This document shows, piece after piece, positions 1-7,465 of a stretch of DNA of 40,000 nt. Position 1 is the stretch's first letter, and each line of letters starts with the position of its first letter. The notes below the pieces were generated by a model, which saw only the letters and a program-made list of their open reading frames with translations, searched no databases and was not told where the DNA came from. Origin of the DNA: Elusimicrobiota bacterium (lineage in GTDB: Bacteria; Elusimicrobiota; Elusimicrobia; UBA1565; UBA9628); assembly GCA_027452025.1 (NCBI GenBank), contig DAIDHI010000008.1:1-40000 (forward strand). Direction: 5' to 3'. Made by a program: the position numbers and the translations under genes.

Positions 1-186
1 GACTGCGGCACGGCAGGCGTCTCTGACGTTGTGACTTCCATGGCGACCTCCATTCTATCACGGCCCACGGAAGGGCAACGCCGCTTCAACTGTCAGTTAA
101 TTCAACGGCAAAAGTCTCCAATTTAAGCTGGTCCTGAACAGCATTTTAATTCTGGGGCATCTGCGGATCAGATTTGGAAGGCGATC
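1..186. other. Non-coding left edge
   Basis: I see no supported gene, RNA or repeat here. The sequence is less GC-rich than the chromosomal backbone and belongs to the same low-GC stretch as the next few genes. I looked for a second copy of the tRNA-Glu 3' end (the expected far attachment site of the element ending at 4164) and did not find one, so that boundary probably lies outside the window. Confidence 0.5.
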
Positions 187-573
187 GTGGCATTCGCCTC
201 AACGAACGGGACAATAACACTAAGCGATAAAGAGAGCGGGCTCCTTAATAAACGGATCTTCTATCCTGGCGAAGGATATGTGCAGGAGCGATTCGCTTTG
301 GAGTCGAAGCCCGCGAGTGGATACTTGCCAGGATACTCAAGTCTTTGGGTGTATTCCGACGTTTTCCCTTCAGGCTCGATAGACGAGAACATTTATGATC
401 TTCAGCGGAGAAATCTAATTCTCAGTGCGAAGAACGACTTTCTTTTTTTTGAAACGGAACTGAAGGATAGACAGATTCCGTTCTTCAAGGATGCAACGGA
501 AAATGGAATTGTCTATTCTACTGGGCCAGTCGGGGCGCAGGCTCCAGCACAGAATGGGAACGTGTCTCGCTAA
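187..573 (+). CDS. Hypothetical protein
   Basis: A 128-residue protein that I do not recognise. It starts with GTG, preceded by GGAAGG at a 5-base spacing, which supports this start. It has no signal peptide or membrane segment. It is fairly rich in aromatic residues and acidic patches, suggesting a small soluble globular domain. Base composition is clearly lower in GC than the genes after 4400, as for the other cargo of this element. The next gene, 70 bases downstream on the same strand, is frameshifted, so this may be one of several decaying or accessory cargo genes. Function unknown. Confidence 0.5.
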   Translation: MAFASTNGTITLSDKESGLLNKRIFYPGEGYVQERFALESKPASGYLPGYSSLWVYSDVFPSGSIDENIYDLQRRNLILSAKNDFLFFETELKDRQIPFFKDATENGIVYSTGPVGAQAPAQNGNVSR

Positions 574-641
574 CCCTTCCGCTCCGGCCGCCCGCTCGGT
601 AGGAACGAAGGAGCTAGTGACGCATCGGCAGAGCGAATAAA

Positions 642-1041
642 ATGCCAGCACAAGTGACTGCCGAATTTTTGGCGCTCATCAGCAGTTTAATCATTGCAGG
701 TGTGACCTATTGGTTCACAAAGAAGCGGGAGCGGGAAGCTGAGTGGCGGAAAGAGAAGCTGGAGCATTACAAAGAATTCGTGGCCAGCCTGAATGGCGTT
801 GTCTCGGGTGACAGCACTCCTGATGGCCAGCGCGCCTCAAATGGTGATCGAATCGCTTTATGATTTTCAGCATGCAATTAAGGAGTCGAATCCGGATAAG
901 AGCGAAGAGGGCCACGATAGAATGATCGCAAGGCTTTTCTTGGAAATTCGGAAGGATCTTAAAATTGCGCCAGCGGATGATCCGAAAACCTTCGCGGTTC
1001 GTCTCTGGGCTTCTGGCGTTGGGCCGAGAAAAGCAAGATGA
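642..1041 (+). pseudogene. Frameshifted small membrane-anchored protein
   Basis: Two overlapping frames read as one broken gene. The first (from ATG 642) gives an N-terminal membrane helix, about residues 8-26, then a charged coiled stretch containing AEWRKEKLEHYKEFVASLNG. It runs out of frame near 825 and stops at 863. The second frame, open from about 815 to 1041, continues with a helical segment (APQMVIESLYDFQHAIK) and ends in LWASG. From memory, small proteins of this layout (one TM helix, KxRE linker, helical domain, RLWASG-like tail) occur as single chains. A short deletion plus a one-base shift around 820-830 would explain the break. The stop overlaps the next ATG by four bases. Sequencing error is the alternative. 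Confidence 0.6.
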
Positions 1042-1772
1042 AGAGAGATAAAGGAACGATTCTGTCGGAGATTAGGAGAACTGCCTCTGAGAATGGAGGT
1101 GCACCGCTGGGCTGGCGCCGGTTTGAAGAAGTTACGGGTATCGGATACTACGAATGGTACGGCCAGTTTTGGACGCGGTGGGGTGACGCTGTCAGGGAGG
1201 CAGGATTTGAGCCAAACCGAATGGCGGAGGCTTACTCAGATGACTTTCTAATTGAGAAATTAATAGCCCTCACGCGACGGCTCGGACGTGTTCCGGTGCA
1301 CGGCGATCTCCGTCTTGAGGTGAAGGTTGATCCAACATTCCCTTCCGATAAGGTTTTTCGCCGGCTGGGAACAAAGCCCGAGCAGGTTTCTCGCGTGATC
1401 GCGTTTTGCGAGTCGCGCGAGGGGCATTCGGATGTCTTAACCCTTTGGCGGCAAGCAAAGCCTATTCACCCAGTCACTCAGGAGACTGTTGAGTCTTTCA
1501 CACCGGCAGTTGGATATGTCTATCTCCTTCAGCATGGATCGCGAAGGGAGTTTAAGATCGGTCGGACAATGAACCCGATTCGAAGAGAGGGTGAAATCAG
1601 TCTGCAATTGCCTGAGAAGCTTGAGCCCATCCACTACATAAAAACAGATGACCCGTCAGGGGTTGAACGTTATTGGCACAATCGCTTCGCAGATCAAAGG
1701 AAAGAAGGTGAATGGTTCGCCCTGACCCCACAAGACGTGAAGGCATTTAAGCGCTGGAAAAATATTTTTTAG
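1038..1772 (+). CDS. HNH-repeat plus Mug113/T5orf172 GIY-YIG-type protein
   Basis: A 244-residue protein with two parts. Residues ~5-125 contain two copies of the homing-endonuclease-associated (HNH-repeat) fold: helices ending in W-W-G-x-A-x-x-x-A-G-F (FWTRWGDAVREAGFEPN), then a second, more divergent copy starting DDFLIEKLIALTRRLGRVP. Residues ~155-244 match the Mug113/T5orf172 branch of the GIY-YIG nuclease superfamily: VGYVYLLQHG, then FKIGRTMNPIRR, and a late E-x-x-W-H-x-R-F segment ending GEWFALT. In GIY-YIG enzymes this fold cuts DNA. I infer a DNA-processing or mobile-element role, but no substrate can be read. Its ATG overlaps the stop of the broken gene upstream (ATGA), suggesting former translational coupling. 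Low GC and position inside the element argue for transfer. Confidence 0.7.
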   Translation: MKRDKGTILSEIRRTASENGGAPLGWRRFEEVTGIGYYEWYGQFWTRWGDAVREAGFEPNRMAEAYSDDFLIEKLIALTRRLGRVPVHGDLRLEVKVDPTFPSDKVFRRLGTKPEQVSRVIAFCESREGHSDVLTLWRQAKPIHPVTQETVESFTPAVGYVYLLQHGSRREFKIGRTMNPIRREGEISLQLPEKLEPIHYIKTDDPSGVERYWHNRFADQRKEGEWFALTPQDVKAFKRWKNIF

Positions 1773-1837
1773 GACAGCTTACCTTCAAGGCCGGCGCCGC
1801 TTCTGTGCGTTGCCTTGCGACCAGCAGCACCATCTTA

Positions 1838-2002
1838 TCAGTCGCTGGATTTCAGCGATTTCTCTAGCCGAACGATTATTTCGCTGTTGAGGCTTCTTCG
1901 GCTGGAGTCCGCTGCTATCTGTATCTGCTTGTGAAGGCTTTCGGGAAGCCTGAGCATCAACCCCACTAAGTTTTCCCGCTTCACCTTGGTTATCTTAGGC
2001 AT
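1838..2002 (-). CDS. Arc-like ribbon-helix-helix DNA-binding protein
   Basis: A 54-residue protein (MPKITKVKRENLVGLMLRLP...) with the Arc/MetJ-type ribbon-helix-helix pattern: a beta strand (LVGLMLRLP), helix A (ESLHKQIQIAADSS) and helix B after RRSLNSEI, the usual 'S-x-N-x-E-I' turn of Arc-like repressors. The start is set by AAGGGG seven bases before ATG 2002; an upstream in-frame start at 2020 would place the ribosome site inside the gene. It is transcribed away from the gene at 2101. The shared 100-bp region carries repeated GACACTATA motifs, so this is probably the local repressor of the element. Family members act as dimers that insert the strand pair into the DNA major groove. Confidence 0.75.
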   Translation of the reverse strand: MPKITKVKRENLVGLMLRLPESLHKQIQIAADSSRRSLNSEIIVRLEKSLKSSD

Positions 2003-2013
2003 AAATAATCCCC

Positions 2014-2042
2014 TTGACAAAATGACACTATAGTAGTATCAT
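2014..2042 (+). promoter_or_regulatory. Strong sigma-70-type promoter
   Basis: TTGACA at 2014-2019 and TATCAT at 2037-2042, separated by exactly 17 bases, reading rightward toward the gene at 2101. The -35 box overlaps the ribosome site of the divergent ribbon-helix-helix gene. The -10 region lies between the two GACACTATA repeats, so a protein bound there would block transcription. Confidence 0.65.
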
Positions 2043-2064
2043 ATTGACAGTTAGACACTATATT
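2023..2064. repeat. Paired GACACTATA direct repeats, operator-like
   Basis: GACACTATA occurs at 2024-2032 and again at 2054-2062, 30 bases apart, or about three DNA turns, so both copies face the same side of the helix. One copy lies in the spacer of the rightward promoter and the other just after its start point. A ribbon-helix-helix gene starts immediately to the left, and such proteins typically bind repeated short sites cooperatively. The assignment as its operator is inference. Confidence 0.45.
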
Positions 2065-2100
2065 TCTACTGCCATGGTATCAAATAGCGAGGCGATCCAA

Positions 2101-2373
2101 ATGAGGCCATTCCTGATGCTCGTTGTCGCGCCTATCGATCTGCAAAATAAAAGCTATCGGGACGCCCGGCGAATTTACAAGCAGCAGTATCGGCAAGCTG
2201 TTAAGGTGACGGAACACATCGATCCCGTCGCCAACTGGAAGATACTCATGAATTTCTATCTCCCGAAGGATATGGGGCTCCGCGACGTGGCATTCAAGCT
2301 GCCTCCCTTGAAAGAGAGCGAGTTCTCGTTTTGGCTCCTCGACAAGGTCGGGCTAGGGAAGAGTCGAAATTAA
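2101..2373 (+). CDS. Hypothetical protein of the integrated element
   Basis: A 90-residue soluble protein beginning MRPFLMLVVAPIDLQ, not recognised. I chose ATG 2101 because GAGG lies eight bases upstream; ATG 2074 is in frame but has no ribosome site, and a TTG at 2044 would start inside the promoter region. The C-terminal third (PPLKESEFSFWLLDKVGLG) looks like a folded helical segment. It is the first gene after the strong rightward promoter and lies ahead of two small HTH proteins and the integrase, in the position where early regulators or excision factors of integrated elements are often found. Function unknown. Confidence 0.5.
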   Translation: MRPFLMLVVAPIDLQNKSYRDARRIYKQQYRQAVKVTEHIDPVANWKILMNFYLPKDMGLRDVAFKLPPLKESEFSFWLLDKVGLGKSRN

Positions 2374-2456
2374 GGGCCGCATGAAAGCACAGAAACAGCG
2401 ATCTCAAGTCTATAAACCAATAGGGGCAAGGAAATTGCCTCTCATTGGAGGTCGCG

Positions 2457-2672
2457 ATGCAGGAAAAACAATCGGAGTCGTGCCGCTGGCTGAGGCCGGC
2501 GGATGTGGCCGGGAAATTTTGGATCAGCGCAAAGACCGTGCAACGCTGGTGCCGCTCGGGAATTCTTCCGTGCGTGAAGGCGGGCCCGCGCTTATGGTTG
2601 ATCGATGGGGACAGGCTCGATGAAATGCTTCAGGAGAATCAGGACTTTGCTGGCTCGGGAGATCTGTCATGA
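2457..2672 (+). CDS. Excisionase-like helix-turn-helix protein
   Basis: A 71-residue protein with the winged HTH pattern of the MerR/excisionase (HTH_17) superfamily: WLRPADVAGKFWISAKTVQRW as the helix-turn-helix, then GILPCVKAGPRLWLIDGDRL as the wing. ATG 2457 is chosen because TGGAGG sits five bases before it; an in-frame TTG at 2445 lies across that ribosome site. Members bend or mark DNA at attachment sites (Xis function) or act as small regulators. Its stop overlaps the ATG of the next gene (ATGA at 2669), and a tyrosine integrase follows 300 bases on, which fits an excision-control role. The exact function is inferred. Confidence 0.7.
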   Translation: MQEKQSESCRWLRPADVAGKFWISAKTVQRWCRSGILPCVKAGPRLWLIDGDRLDEMLQENQDFAGSGDLS

Positions 2673-2959
2673 GCGCTCCTGGATGGACGGCTCACTGTCA
2701 GTCTTGCCGGTGTTCCGGCGATCTCGCCGGCGCCGCGATATGGGAAATGCCGATTCCGGCGCCGGCGGACGGTTTGTTGACCATGGAGGAAGCGGCCAAG
2801 AAGCTCCGGCGGAGTTATTTCTGGCTGGCGCGCCATTGGAAGAAGATGGGGCTGCACCCCAGCAACTTCGGGCACCCGTACCTCTTCGATGAAAAGGAGA
2901 TCGACCGCTACATCGAGGAGCATCGTTACAGCTACAGAGGAAGGCCCAGGAAGCATTAG
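2669..2959 (+). CDS. Second small HTH/excisionase-like protein
   Basis: A 96-residue protein. Residues ~1-35 include a CQSC-x-C cluster (TAHCQSCRCSG), possibly a metal-binding knuckle. The rest is an HTH_17-like domain: LLTMEEAAKKLRRSYFWLARHW followed by GLHPSNFGHPYLFDEKEIDRYIEE, the normal 'helix-turn-helix plus wing' layout of excisionase-type proteins. It is translationally coupled to the preceding HTH gene and ends 17 bases before the integrase start, so the three probably form one operon. Two tandem small HTH proteins before an integrase suggest that one serves as directionality factor and the other as regulator; which is which cannot be told. Confidence 0.65.
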   Translation: MSAPGWTAHCQSCRCSGDLAGAAIWEMPIPAPADGLLTMEEAAKKLRRSYFWLARHWKKMGLHPSNFGHPYLFDEKEIDRYIEEHRYSYRGRPRKH

Positions 2960-2976
2960 GCGGGCGAGGCGATTCA

Positions 2977-4032
2977 GTGTTGGTGGAGAGAGACGGAGAT
3001 CGGGTCTACTTCGAGTATCACGTAGGGAAAACCTACGTCCGGAGAACCGTCTCTCTCCACGCGCTGACCGACTTCCTTATCGGCGGTCCGCCGCCGGAAT
3101 CGAATTTGGTGCCAGGCAAGGAGCCTGTGACCTTTGAGAGGTTCGTTGAGGAAGTCTATTTGCCCATGAGCGCCAAGCATCGCTTGAAGCCGTCGTCCTA
3201 TGAGCGCGAAGTGGGCTTGACCAAGGCGCTCGGCCGGATGTTCGCCGCCAAGAACCTGCACGAGATCGCGAAGGCGGATTGGGAAAGATATAAGGACGCG
3301 CGGCTCAGCGGCCGGCTGGAAACTCATGCCAAAGAAGGGACCGTGCTCAAGGAATTTAAGTGCCTCCGCGCCGTCCTTGCCTATGGCGTCGATATGGGCT
3401 TGCTCCGGCGCAACGTCATGGCCGACGTCAAAAAGTTGGGCTTGGCGGACGGCAACCGCGCGGATATTTGGCTGACGAAAGAAGAGATTGGAAAACTCAT
3501 GGAGAAGCTGTCCGAGCCATTCAGGTCTTTGTTCGAGTTCCGAGTTTTGACCGGGGCGCGGCCCGACGAGACCAGTCGATTCGGTCGGCAAGACATCTAC
3601 TGGGATAGGGGGGAGATCCGGCTCTTCAACTCGAAGAGGAAGAAAAATTCCCGGGCGCCGGTTTACCGCTTCCTGAACATCAAATCTCTGGGCCGACGGT
3701 TTGAAGTGCTCTTGAAACGGCTGTCCCCGCATCCAGAGAGCGGCGTTTTCTTTTATAACTCCGAGACCGGCATCCCCTATTCGAGGGTCCACGTCGCGCG
3801 CGTGTTCAAGGAAGCTCTCATGGAGTCGAAAGTCGAAAAGGACGCCGTCGCTTACGACCTGCGCGGGACGTTCGCCATGCACCGGGCGATGGTCATCAAG
3901 ACTTTCCGGCAGCTACAGACCGAGTTGGGCCACTCGACGCCGGCGTCGATCCAGCATTACTTGGATCAGGCCGAGCGTTTCGACCCGAAGGAGTCGATCT
4001 TCTACGAAGAGGACGGCGCCGGCGAGGCGTGA
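2977..4032 (+). CDS. Tyrosine recombinase (integrase)
   Basis: A 351-residue phage-type integrase, full length for the family. It has an N-terminal arm-binding-like region (1-45), a SAM-like core-binding domain (~50-155) and a catalytic domain (~165-345). Catalytic residues by position: R195 in LTGARPDE, K220 in FNSKRKK, R296 in YDLRGTF, H319 in LGHS and nucleophile Y328 in QHYLD. The usual His of the H-x-x-R box is Tyr293, a tolerated change in some family members. It starts at GTG 2977 with GCGAGG upstream. The gene points at the 3' end of tRNA-Glu 130 bases away, the classic arrangement for integration into a tRNA gene; I infer this tRNA is the attachment site. Confidence 0.9.
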   Translation: MLVERDGDRVYFEYHVGKTYVRRTVSLHALTDFLIGGPPPESNLVPGKEPVTFERFVEEVYLPMSAKHRLKPSSYEREVGLTKALGRMFAAKNLHEIAKADWERYKDARLSGRLETHAKEGTVLKEFKCLRAVLAYGVDMGLLRRNVMADVKKLGLADGNRADIWLTKEEIGKLMEKLSEPFRSLFEFRVLTGARPDETSRFGRQDIYWDRGEIRLFNSKRKKNSRAPVYRFLNIKSLGRRFEVLLKRLSPHPESGVFFYNSETGIPYSRVHVARVFKEALMESKVEKDAVAYDLRGTFAMHRAMVIKTFRQLQTELGHSTPASIQHYLDQAERFDPKESIFYEEDGAGEA

Positions 4033-4164
4033 AACGGTGTGCAGTCGAGTGTGCAGTTTTCGGCAAAAACCGGCAAAAAGAAGCAACGGGTCGTCAGCGA
4101 AACGGAGGACGAAAAATATGAGATTACGTCGAGAAAACAACGTCTTCGGAGGGGAAATAAAACA
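4033..4164. other. Probable attachment-region DNA with short repeats
   Basis: The gap between the integrase and the 3' end of tRNA-Glu carries short repeats: GTGTGCAGT twice (around 4037-4060) and CGGCAAAAA twice (around 4061-4080). Repeats of this size between an integrase and its tRNA target commonly serve as arm-type binding sites. The crossover itself would lie in the tRNA 3' half (4165-4190), but the matching far copy is not in the window, so the limits cannot be drawn. Confidence 0.4.
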
Positions 4165-4236
4165 TGCCCCCAAGGAGAATCGAACTCCTGTTTCAGCCTT
4201 GAAAGGGCCGCGTCCTAGCCGTTAGACGATGGGGGC
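4165..4236 (-). tRNA. tRNA-Glu (anticodon UUC)
   Basis: The reverse strand gives a full cloverleaf of 72 bases: acceptor stem GCCCCCA/TGGGGGC with discriminator A, D-arm, anticodon loop CTTTCAA giving UUC, and a T-arm with TTCGATT. CCA is not encoded. It lies 18 bases after tRNA-Lys and probably shares its promoter. Its 3' end faces the integrase at 2977-4032, so it is the likely integration target of the left element. Confidence 0.95.
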
Positions 4237-4254
4237 GAAAAGCCGGAAAGTCCC

Positions 4255-4326
4255 TGAGCCCGGAGGGATTCGAACCCTCGACCCCACGCTTAAAAGGCGC
4301 GTGCTCTACCCCTGAGCTACGGGCTC
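4255..4326 (-). tRNA. tRNA-Lys (anticodon UUU)
   Basis: The reverse strand folds as a 72-base cloverleaf: acceptor stem GAGCCCG/CGGGCTC with discriminator A, anticodon loop CTTTTAA giving UUU, and T-loop TTCGAAT. CCA is not encoded. It is the first gene of a two-tRNA unit with tRNA-Glu. Confidence 0.95.
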
Positions 4327-4336
4327 GCCAGCGCAG

Positions 4337-4342
4337 ATTATA
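4337..4342 (-). promoter_or_regulatory. -10 box of the tRNA-Lys/tRNA-Glu unit
   Basis: A perfect TATAAT on the reverse strand, with transcription expected to begin about four bases before the tRNA-Lys 5' end. No good -35 hexamer is seen at 17 bases (ATACTA), so the call rests on the -10 and its position. Confidence 0.5.
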
Positions 4343-4395
4343 GCCCATTTCGCGCCCCCTAGTATTGGTCCGGATCATCTATTACACTCCTCGGG

Positions 4396-6069
4396 ATGCG
4401 GGATCATCCGCCGGGGACGGGGATTCTATCTCGCCCGGCCGTCCAAGCGGGCATCGTCTTCGTTCTGGCGCTGCTGCAGGGGACGCTCTTGTTCCGCTCG
4501 TTCTTCAGAGGCGCGAGCACTTGGGAGTTCGCCGCTTACGCGGAGATCGGGCGCAACATCCTGTGCGGCCACGGCTTTACGACCCGCATCCTCTATCCCG
4601 GGACGCTGGCGATCCTCGACCGACGGGGGCTCGGGGCCGCGCCCTACACCCCCGTCATCCAGCGCTTTCCGCTGCCGGCCTTCGTCAGCGCCGCGTCCCA
4701 GGCGCTCTTCGGTTCGACGGATTTCGGATCCGTGGCTGGGACGATCGCGTTCTTCGCGGCCTGGGTGGCGCTCGTGTATGCGGTCGGGCGCAAATGGTTC
4801 TCGTCCGCGACGGCCGCCGTCGCGGCCGCCTTCTTCGCGTTCGATCCTTCGGGGCTCAAGTACTTCGTGCTGGGGAATTTCCCCGACATCCATTACGGAG
4901 CGCTGCTGTTCGCGTTTCATTTCCTGCTGGCTTCCAGCGAGTCTCGTCTCCGCGCGAAAAGGGCGGCCGCGCTCGGGGCTTTGGGCGGCGGCGTCTGGCT
5001 GGCGCGCCAGAATTTTTGGATCGGGCTGCCCGTTTACCTCGCCTTCATTCTCTTGCGAGACGTCGACCGGCGACGGGGACTGGCGTCCTGCGGGATCTTT
5101 TTGGCCGCCTTCGGCGCGGTGACGTTTCCCTTCCTGGCGTCCGCGGCCAGGGCCGGCGCTCTGGTGACGCCGGATGGACTGTGGAATCTGGCCTATCTCG
5201 TCACGACGAAGGGGCAGCCGTGGATGGACTTCCGCGTCTACTCCCTGGCCCAGGTCCTCGCGAGGTGGCCGCAGGTCCTGTGGAAGGGCCTCTCCTCCGC
5301 GCATACCATGCTCCTCGACTTGCCGACGATCTGGCAGCTGCAGTTCGTTTGGCCGTTGCTGCCGTTGGGGGCCGCCGCGCTGCCGGCGGGCGCGCCGCGG
5401 CGGTTTGGATGGCTCAATTTATGCGTCTTCGCGCTGCAGGCGCCGCTTTTTTCGATGCTGAGGACCGAGTCGGGAAACCTGGGCGTCTCTTATCGCTATT
5501 TCTTTTGGGCGTGCCCCGTGCTGATCCTCATCGCCGTTCACGGGGCGAGCGTTCTGCTCAGCCGCTGGTCTCGTCGCGGGCGAGCGGCGGCTCTCGCGGG
5601 CTGGGCGGTCCTCAACGCCTGTCTTTTCCTTCCTTTCTATACGCACGGCCTCGTGGCCTACCGGTCCGGCCATCCGGGAGGAGACGATCCGTCGGCGTGG
5701 CCCGAAATCCGCTACTTCCGGACGCATACCCCGGCCGGCAGCTCCGTGATCACCAACATCCCCTGGCTGATGGGCTGGTACGCCTCGGTTTCGGCGATCG
5801 CGCTGCCGAACGATCCCGCCGCAGTCGCGCGCATCGCCGCAGCGCGGCCAAGCTCCTATTTATTCCTTTCCTTCATACGGGCCGGCTCGCTCGGAGACTA
5901 CCCGAGCTGGCTGGCTCTCTTGCGCCCGCGCCCCGCAGCGCTCGCCGATTATTGCCTTAAGAACGGCTTCCGTTTCGTCGGGATCATGCCGGGCGTAGGC
6001 GCCCTCATCGAGCTCCATCCGCAAGCGGGCTCGGCTCAGCCTTCGGCTTCGACGGTGCCGTCCTCGTAG
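4396..6069 (+). CDS. Polytopic membrane glycosyltransferase-like protein
   Basis: A 557-residue integral membrane protein with about ten to twelve hydrophobic segments. It has the layout of GT-C fold sugar transferases (PMT/ArnT-like). After the first helix (~15-34) comes an extracytoplasmic loop with acidic residues (STWEFAAYAEIGRNI) and then PYTPVIQRFPLPAF, comparable to the loop 1 region where GT-C enzymes hold their catalytic acid. The C-terminal ~120 residues (from about 435) form a soluble domain with TNIPWLMGWY and RPSSYLFLSF. GT-C enzymes transfer sugars from a lipid phosphate carrier; the substrate here is unknown. It stands alone between the tRNA pair and a convergent transporter gene, overlapping the latter's end by 34 bases. 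The family assignment is moderate. Confidence 0.6.
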   Translation: MRDHPPGTGILSRPAVQAGIVFVLALLQGTLLFRSFFRGASTWEFAAYAEIGRNILCGHGFTTRILYPGTLAILDRRGLGAAPYTPVIQRFPLPAFVSAASQALFGSTDFGSVAGTIAFFAAWVALVYAVGRKWFSSATAAVAAAFFAFDPSGLKYFVLGNFPDIHYGALLFAFHFLLASSESRLRAKRAAALGALGGGVWLARQNFWIGLPVYLAFILLRDVDRRRGLASCGIFLAAFGAVTFPFLASAARAGALVTPDGLWNLAYLVTTKGQPWMDFRVYSLAQVLARWPQVLWKGLSSAHTMLLDLPTIWQLQFVWPLLPLGAAALPAGAPRRFGWLNLCVFALQAPLFSMLRTESGNLGVSYRYFFWACPVLILIAVHGASVLLSRWSRRGRAAALAGWAVLNACLFLPFYTHGLVAYRSGHPGGDDPSAWPEIRYFRTHTPAGSSVITNIPWLMGWYASVSAIALPNDPAAVARIAAARPSSYLFLSFIRAGSLGDYPSWLALLRPRPAALADYCLKNGFRFVGIMPGVGALIELHPQAGSAQPSASTVPSS

Positions 6070-7448
6070 AAGGAGCGCACCTCGTATTTCGCGGCGCCCC
6101 AGATGAAGACGAGGCTGATGGCCAGCATGAGGCCTGCGAAGAAGAAGAAGAACGTCGAGCCGGAGAAGACGTTGACGGCGGCGATGTAGGCGGTGAAAAG
6201 GTCGCCGGCGAAGACCGTGAGCAGCCAGAAGCTCATGATCGTGCTCTTCATGGAGGGCGGAGCCTGGGTGTAGGCGAACTCGAGACCGGTGATCGAGACC
6301 ATGACCTCGGCGACGGCCATCAGGAAATAGGGGATGAACTGCCAGGCGATGGAGATTTGCCTGCCGTGGTCCAGCGCGGCTTGGATCAAAGCCACCGAGA
6401 CGAAGGAGGAGACGGTGACGATCATTCCCGCGCCCATGCGGCGCAGCGCCGTCATCTTGACGCCCAGCTTCTCGATGAACGGGTAGACGCCGCCCGAAAA
6501 GACCGGGATCAGGGCGAGGATCAAAATAGGGTTGATCGCCTGCATCTGCGCGGCCTCCACGTGGAAGCCGAAGATCGTGGGAATCATCTTGGTGCCCTGC
6601 ACGACCCACGAGGAGCCCGCCTGATCCCAGAGCGACCAGAATATCGAGACGGTGATGAACACCTTGAAGATGTTGGCGGCGGCCTGGGCGGCCTCGACGT
6701 CCGAGGCCTTGAACTTCTCTCGCGCCACGTCGAAGAGCTTCTGGCCGGGCTGCCTCTTGCGGCGGTTCTTGAGCGCGTAAAGCAGCACCGGCATGAAGCC
6801 GGCGGCGCCGGTTTTCTTGGACGTCGGAGCGTTGATGTAGCGCTTGCGGCCCAGCCAAAAGACGAAGGTGGCCACGCCCATGAGCGCTCCGGGGATGCCG
6901 AAGGCGACGCTCGCGCCGAAGTGCGGCAGCACCCACGGGATCATCAGCGTCGAGAAAAACGAGCCGAAGTTGATCGACCAGTAGAAGAGGTCGTAGACCT
7001 TGCTGACGAGGTGCTTGTTTTCGCCGGTGAACTGGTCGCCGACGTAGGCCGAGACGCAGGGCTTGATGCCGCCCGAGCCCATGGCAATGAGGGCCAGGCC
7101 GGCATAGAGCCCGGCGGAGCTGTCGCCCCACAGCGCCAGCGTGCCGTGGCCGGCGCAGTAGAACAGCGACAGGTAGAGGATGGTGTTGTATTTTCCCCAA
7201 AAGCGGTCGGCGATGTAGCCGCCGATCAAGGGGAAGAAATAGCAGGCGCTGACGAAGAGGTGGAAGACGGCCTCGGAATGCGAGGCGGCCATCTTCAGCT
7301 GCGAGACCATGAAGATGACCAGGATGCTGCGCATCCCGTAGAAGCTGAAGCGCTCGCAGGCCTCGTTGCCCACGATGAACTTGATCTGCGGGGGAAAGCG
7401 CGCGGACCTCGGCTTATCCGGAGTCGGGGACTCCACGGCGGTCGGCAT
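6036..7448 (-). CDS. POT/PTR2 family proton-dependent peptide transporter
   Basis: A 470-residue inner membrane protein with about 12-14 hydrophobic segments. The family signature E-x-x-E-R-F-x-x-Y-G is present at residues 29-38 (EACERFSFYG); its acidic residues take part in proton coupling. The second signature appears as FYWSINFGS, and GSGGIKPCVSAYVGDQF matches the conserved TM4/5 region. POT carriers import di- and tripeptides with protons. Length is typical. The start at 7448 leaves a ~20-residue polar N-tail. The gene stands alone, convergent with the upstream membrane protein (34-base overlap at the stops) and 17 bases from the end of the Hsp20-like gene, which reads the same way and could be co-transcribed. 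The exact peptide range is unknown. Confidence 0.88.
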   Translation of the reverse strand: MPTAVESPTPDKPRSARFPPQIKFIVGNEACERFSFYGMRSILVIFMVSQLKMAASHSEAVFHLFVSACYFFPLIGGYIADRFWGKYNTILYLSLFYCAGHGTLALWGDSSAGLYAGLALIAMGSGGIKPCVSAYVGDQFTGENKHLVSKVYDLFYWSINFGSFFSTLMIPWVLPHFGASVAFGIPGALMGVATFVFWLGRKRYINAPTSKKTGAAGFMPVLLYALKNRRKRQPGQKLFDVAREKFKASDVEAAQAAANIFKVFITVSIFWSLWDQAGSSWVVQGTKMIPTIFGFHVEAAQMQAINPILILALIPVFSGGVYPFIEKLGVKMTALRRMGAGMIVTVSSFVSVALIQAALDHGRQISIAWQFIPYFLMAVAEVMVSITGLEFAYTQAPPSMKSTIMSFWLLTVFAGDLFTAYIAAVNVFSGSTFFFFFAGLMLAISLVFIWGAAKYEVRSFYEDGTVEAEG

Positions 7449-7465
7449 CCGCGGATTTTATCATT

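Noticed and set aside
4426..5304. Long antisense frames opposite the glycosyltransferase-like gene and many other high-GC genes
   Set aside because: Their translations are Arg/Gly/Pro/Ala-rich low-complexity strings without motifs, typical of GC-rich shadow frames.
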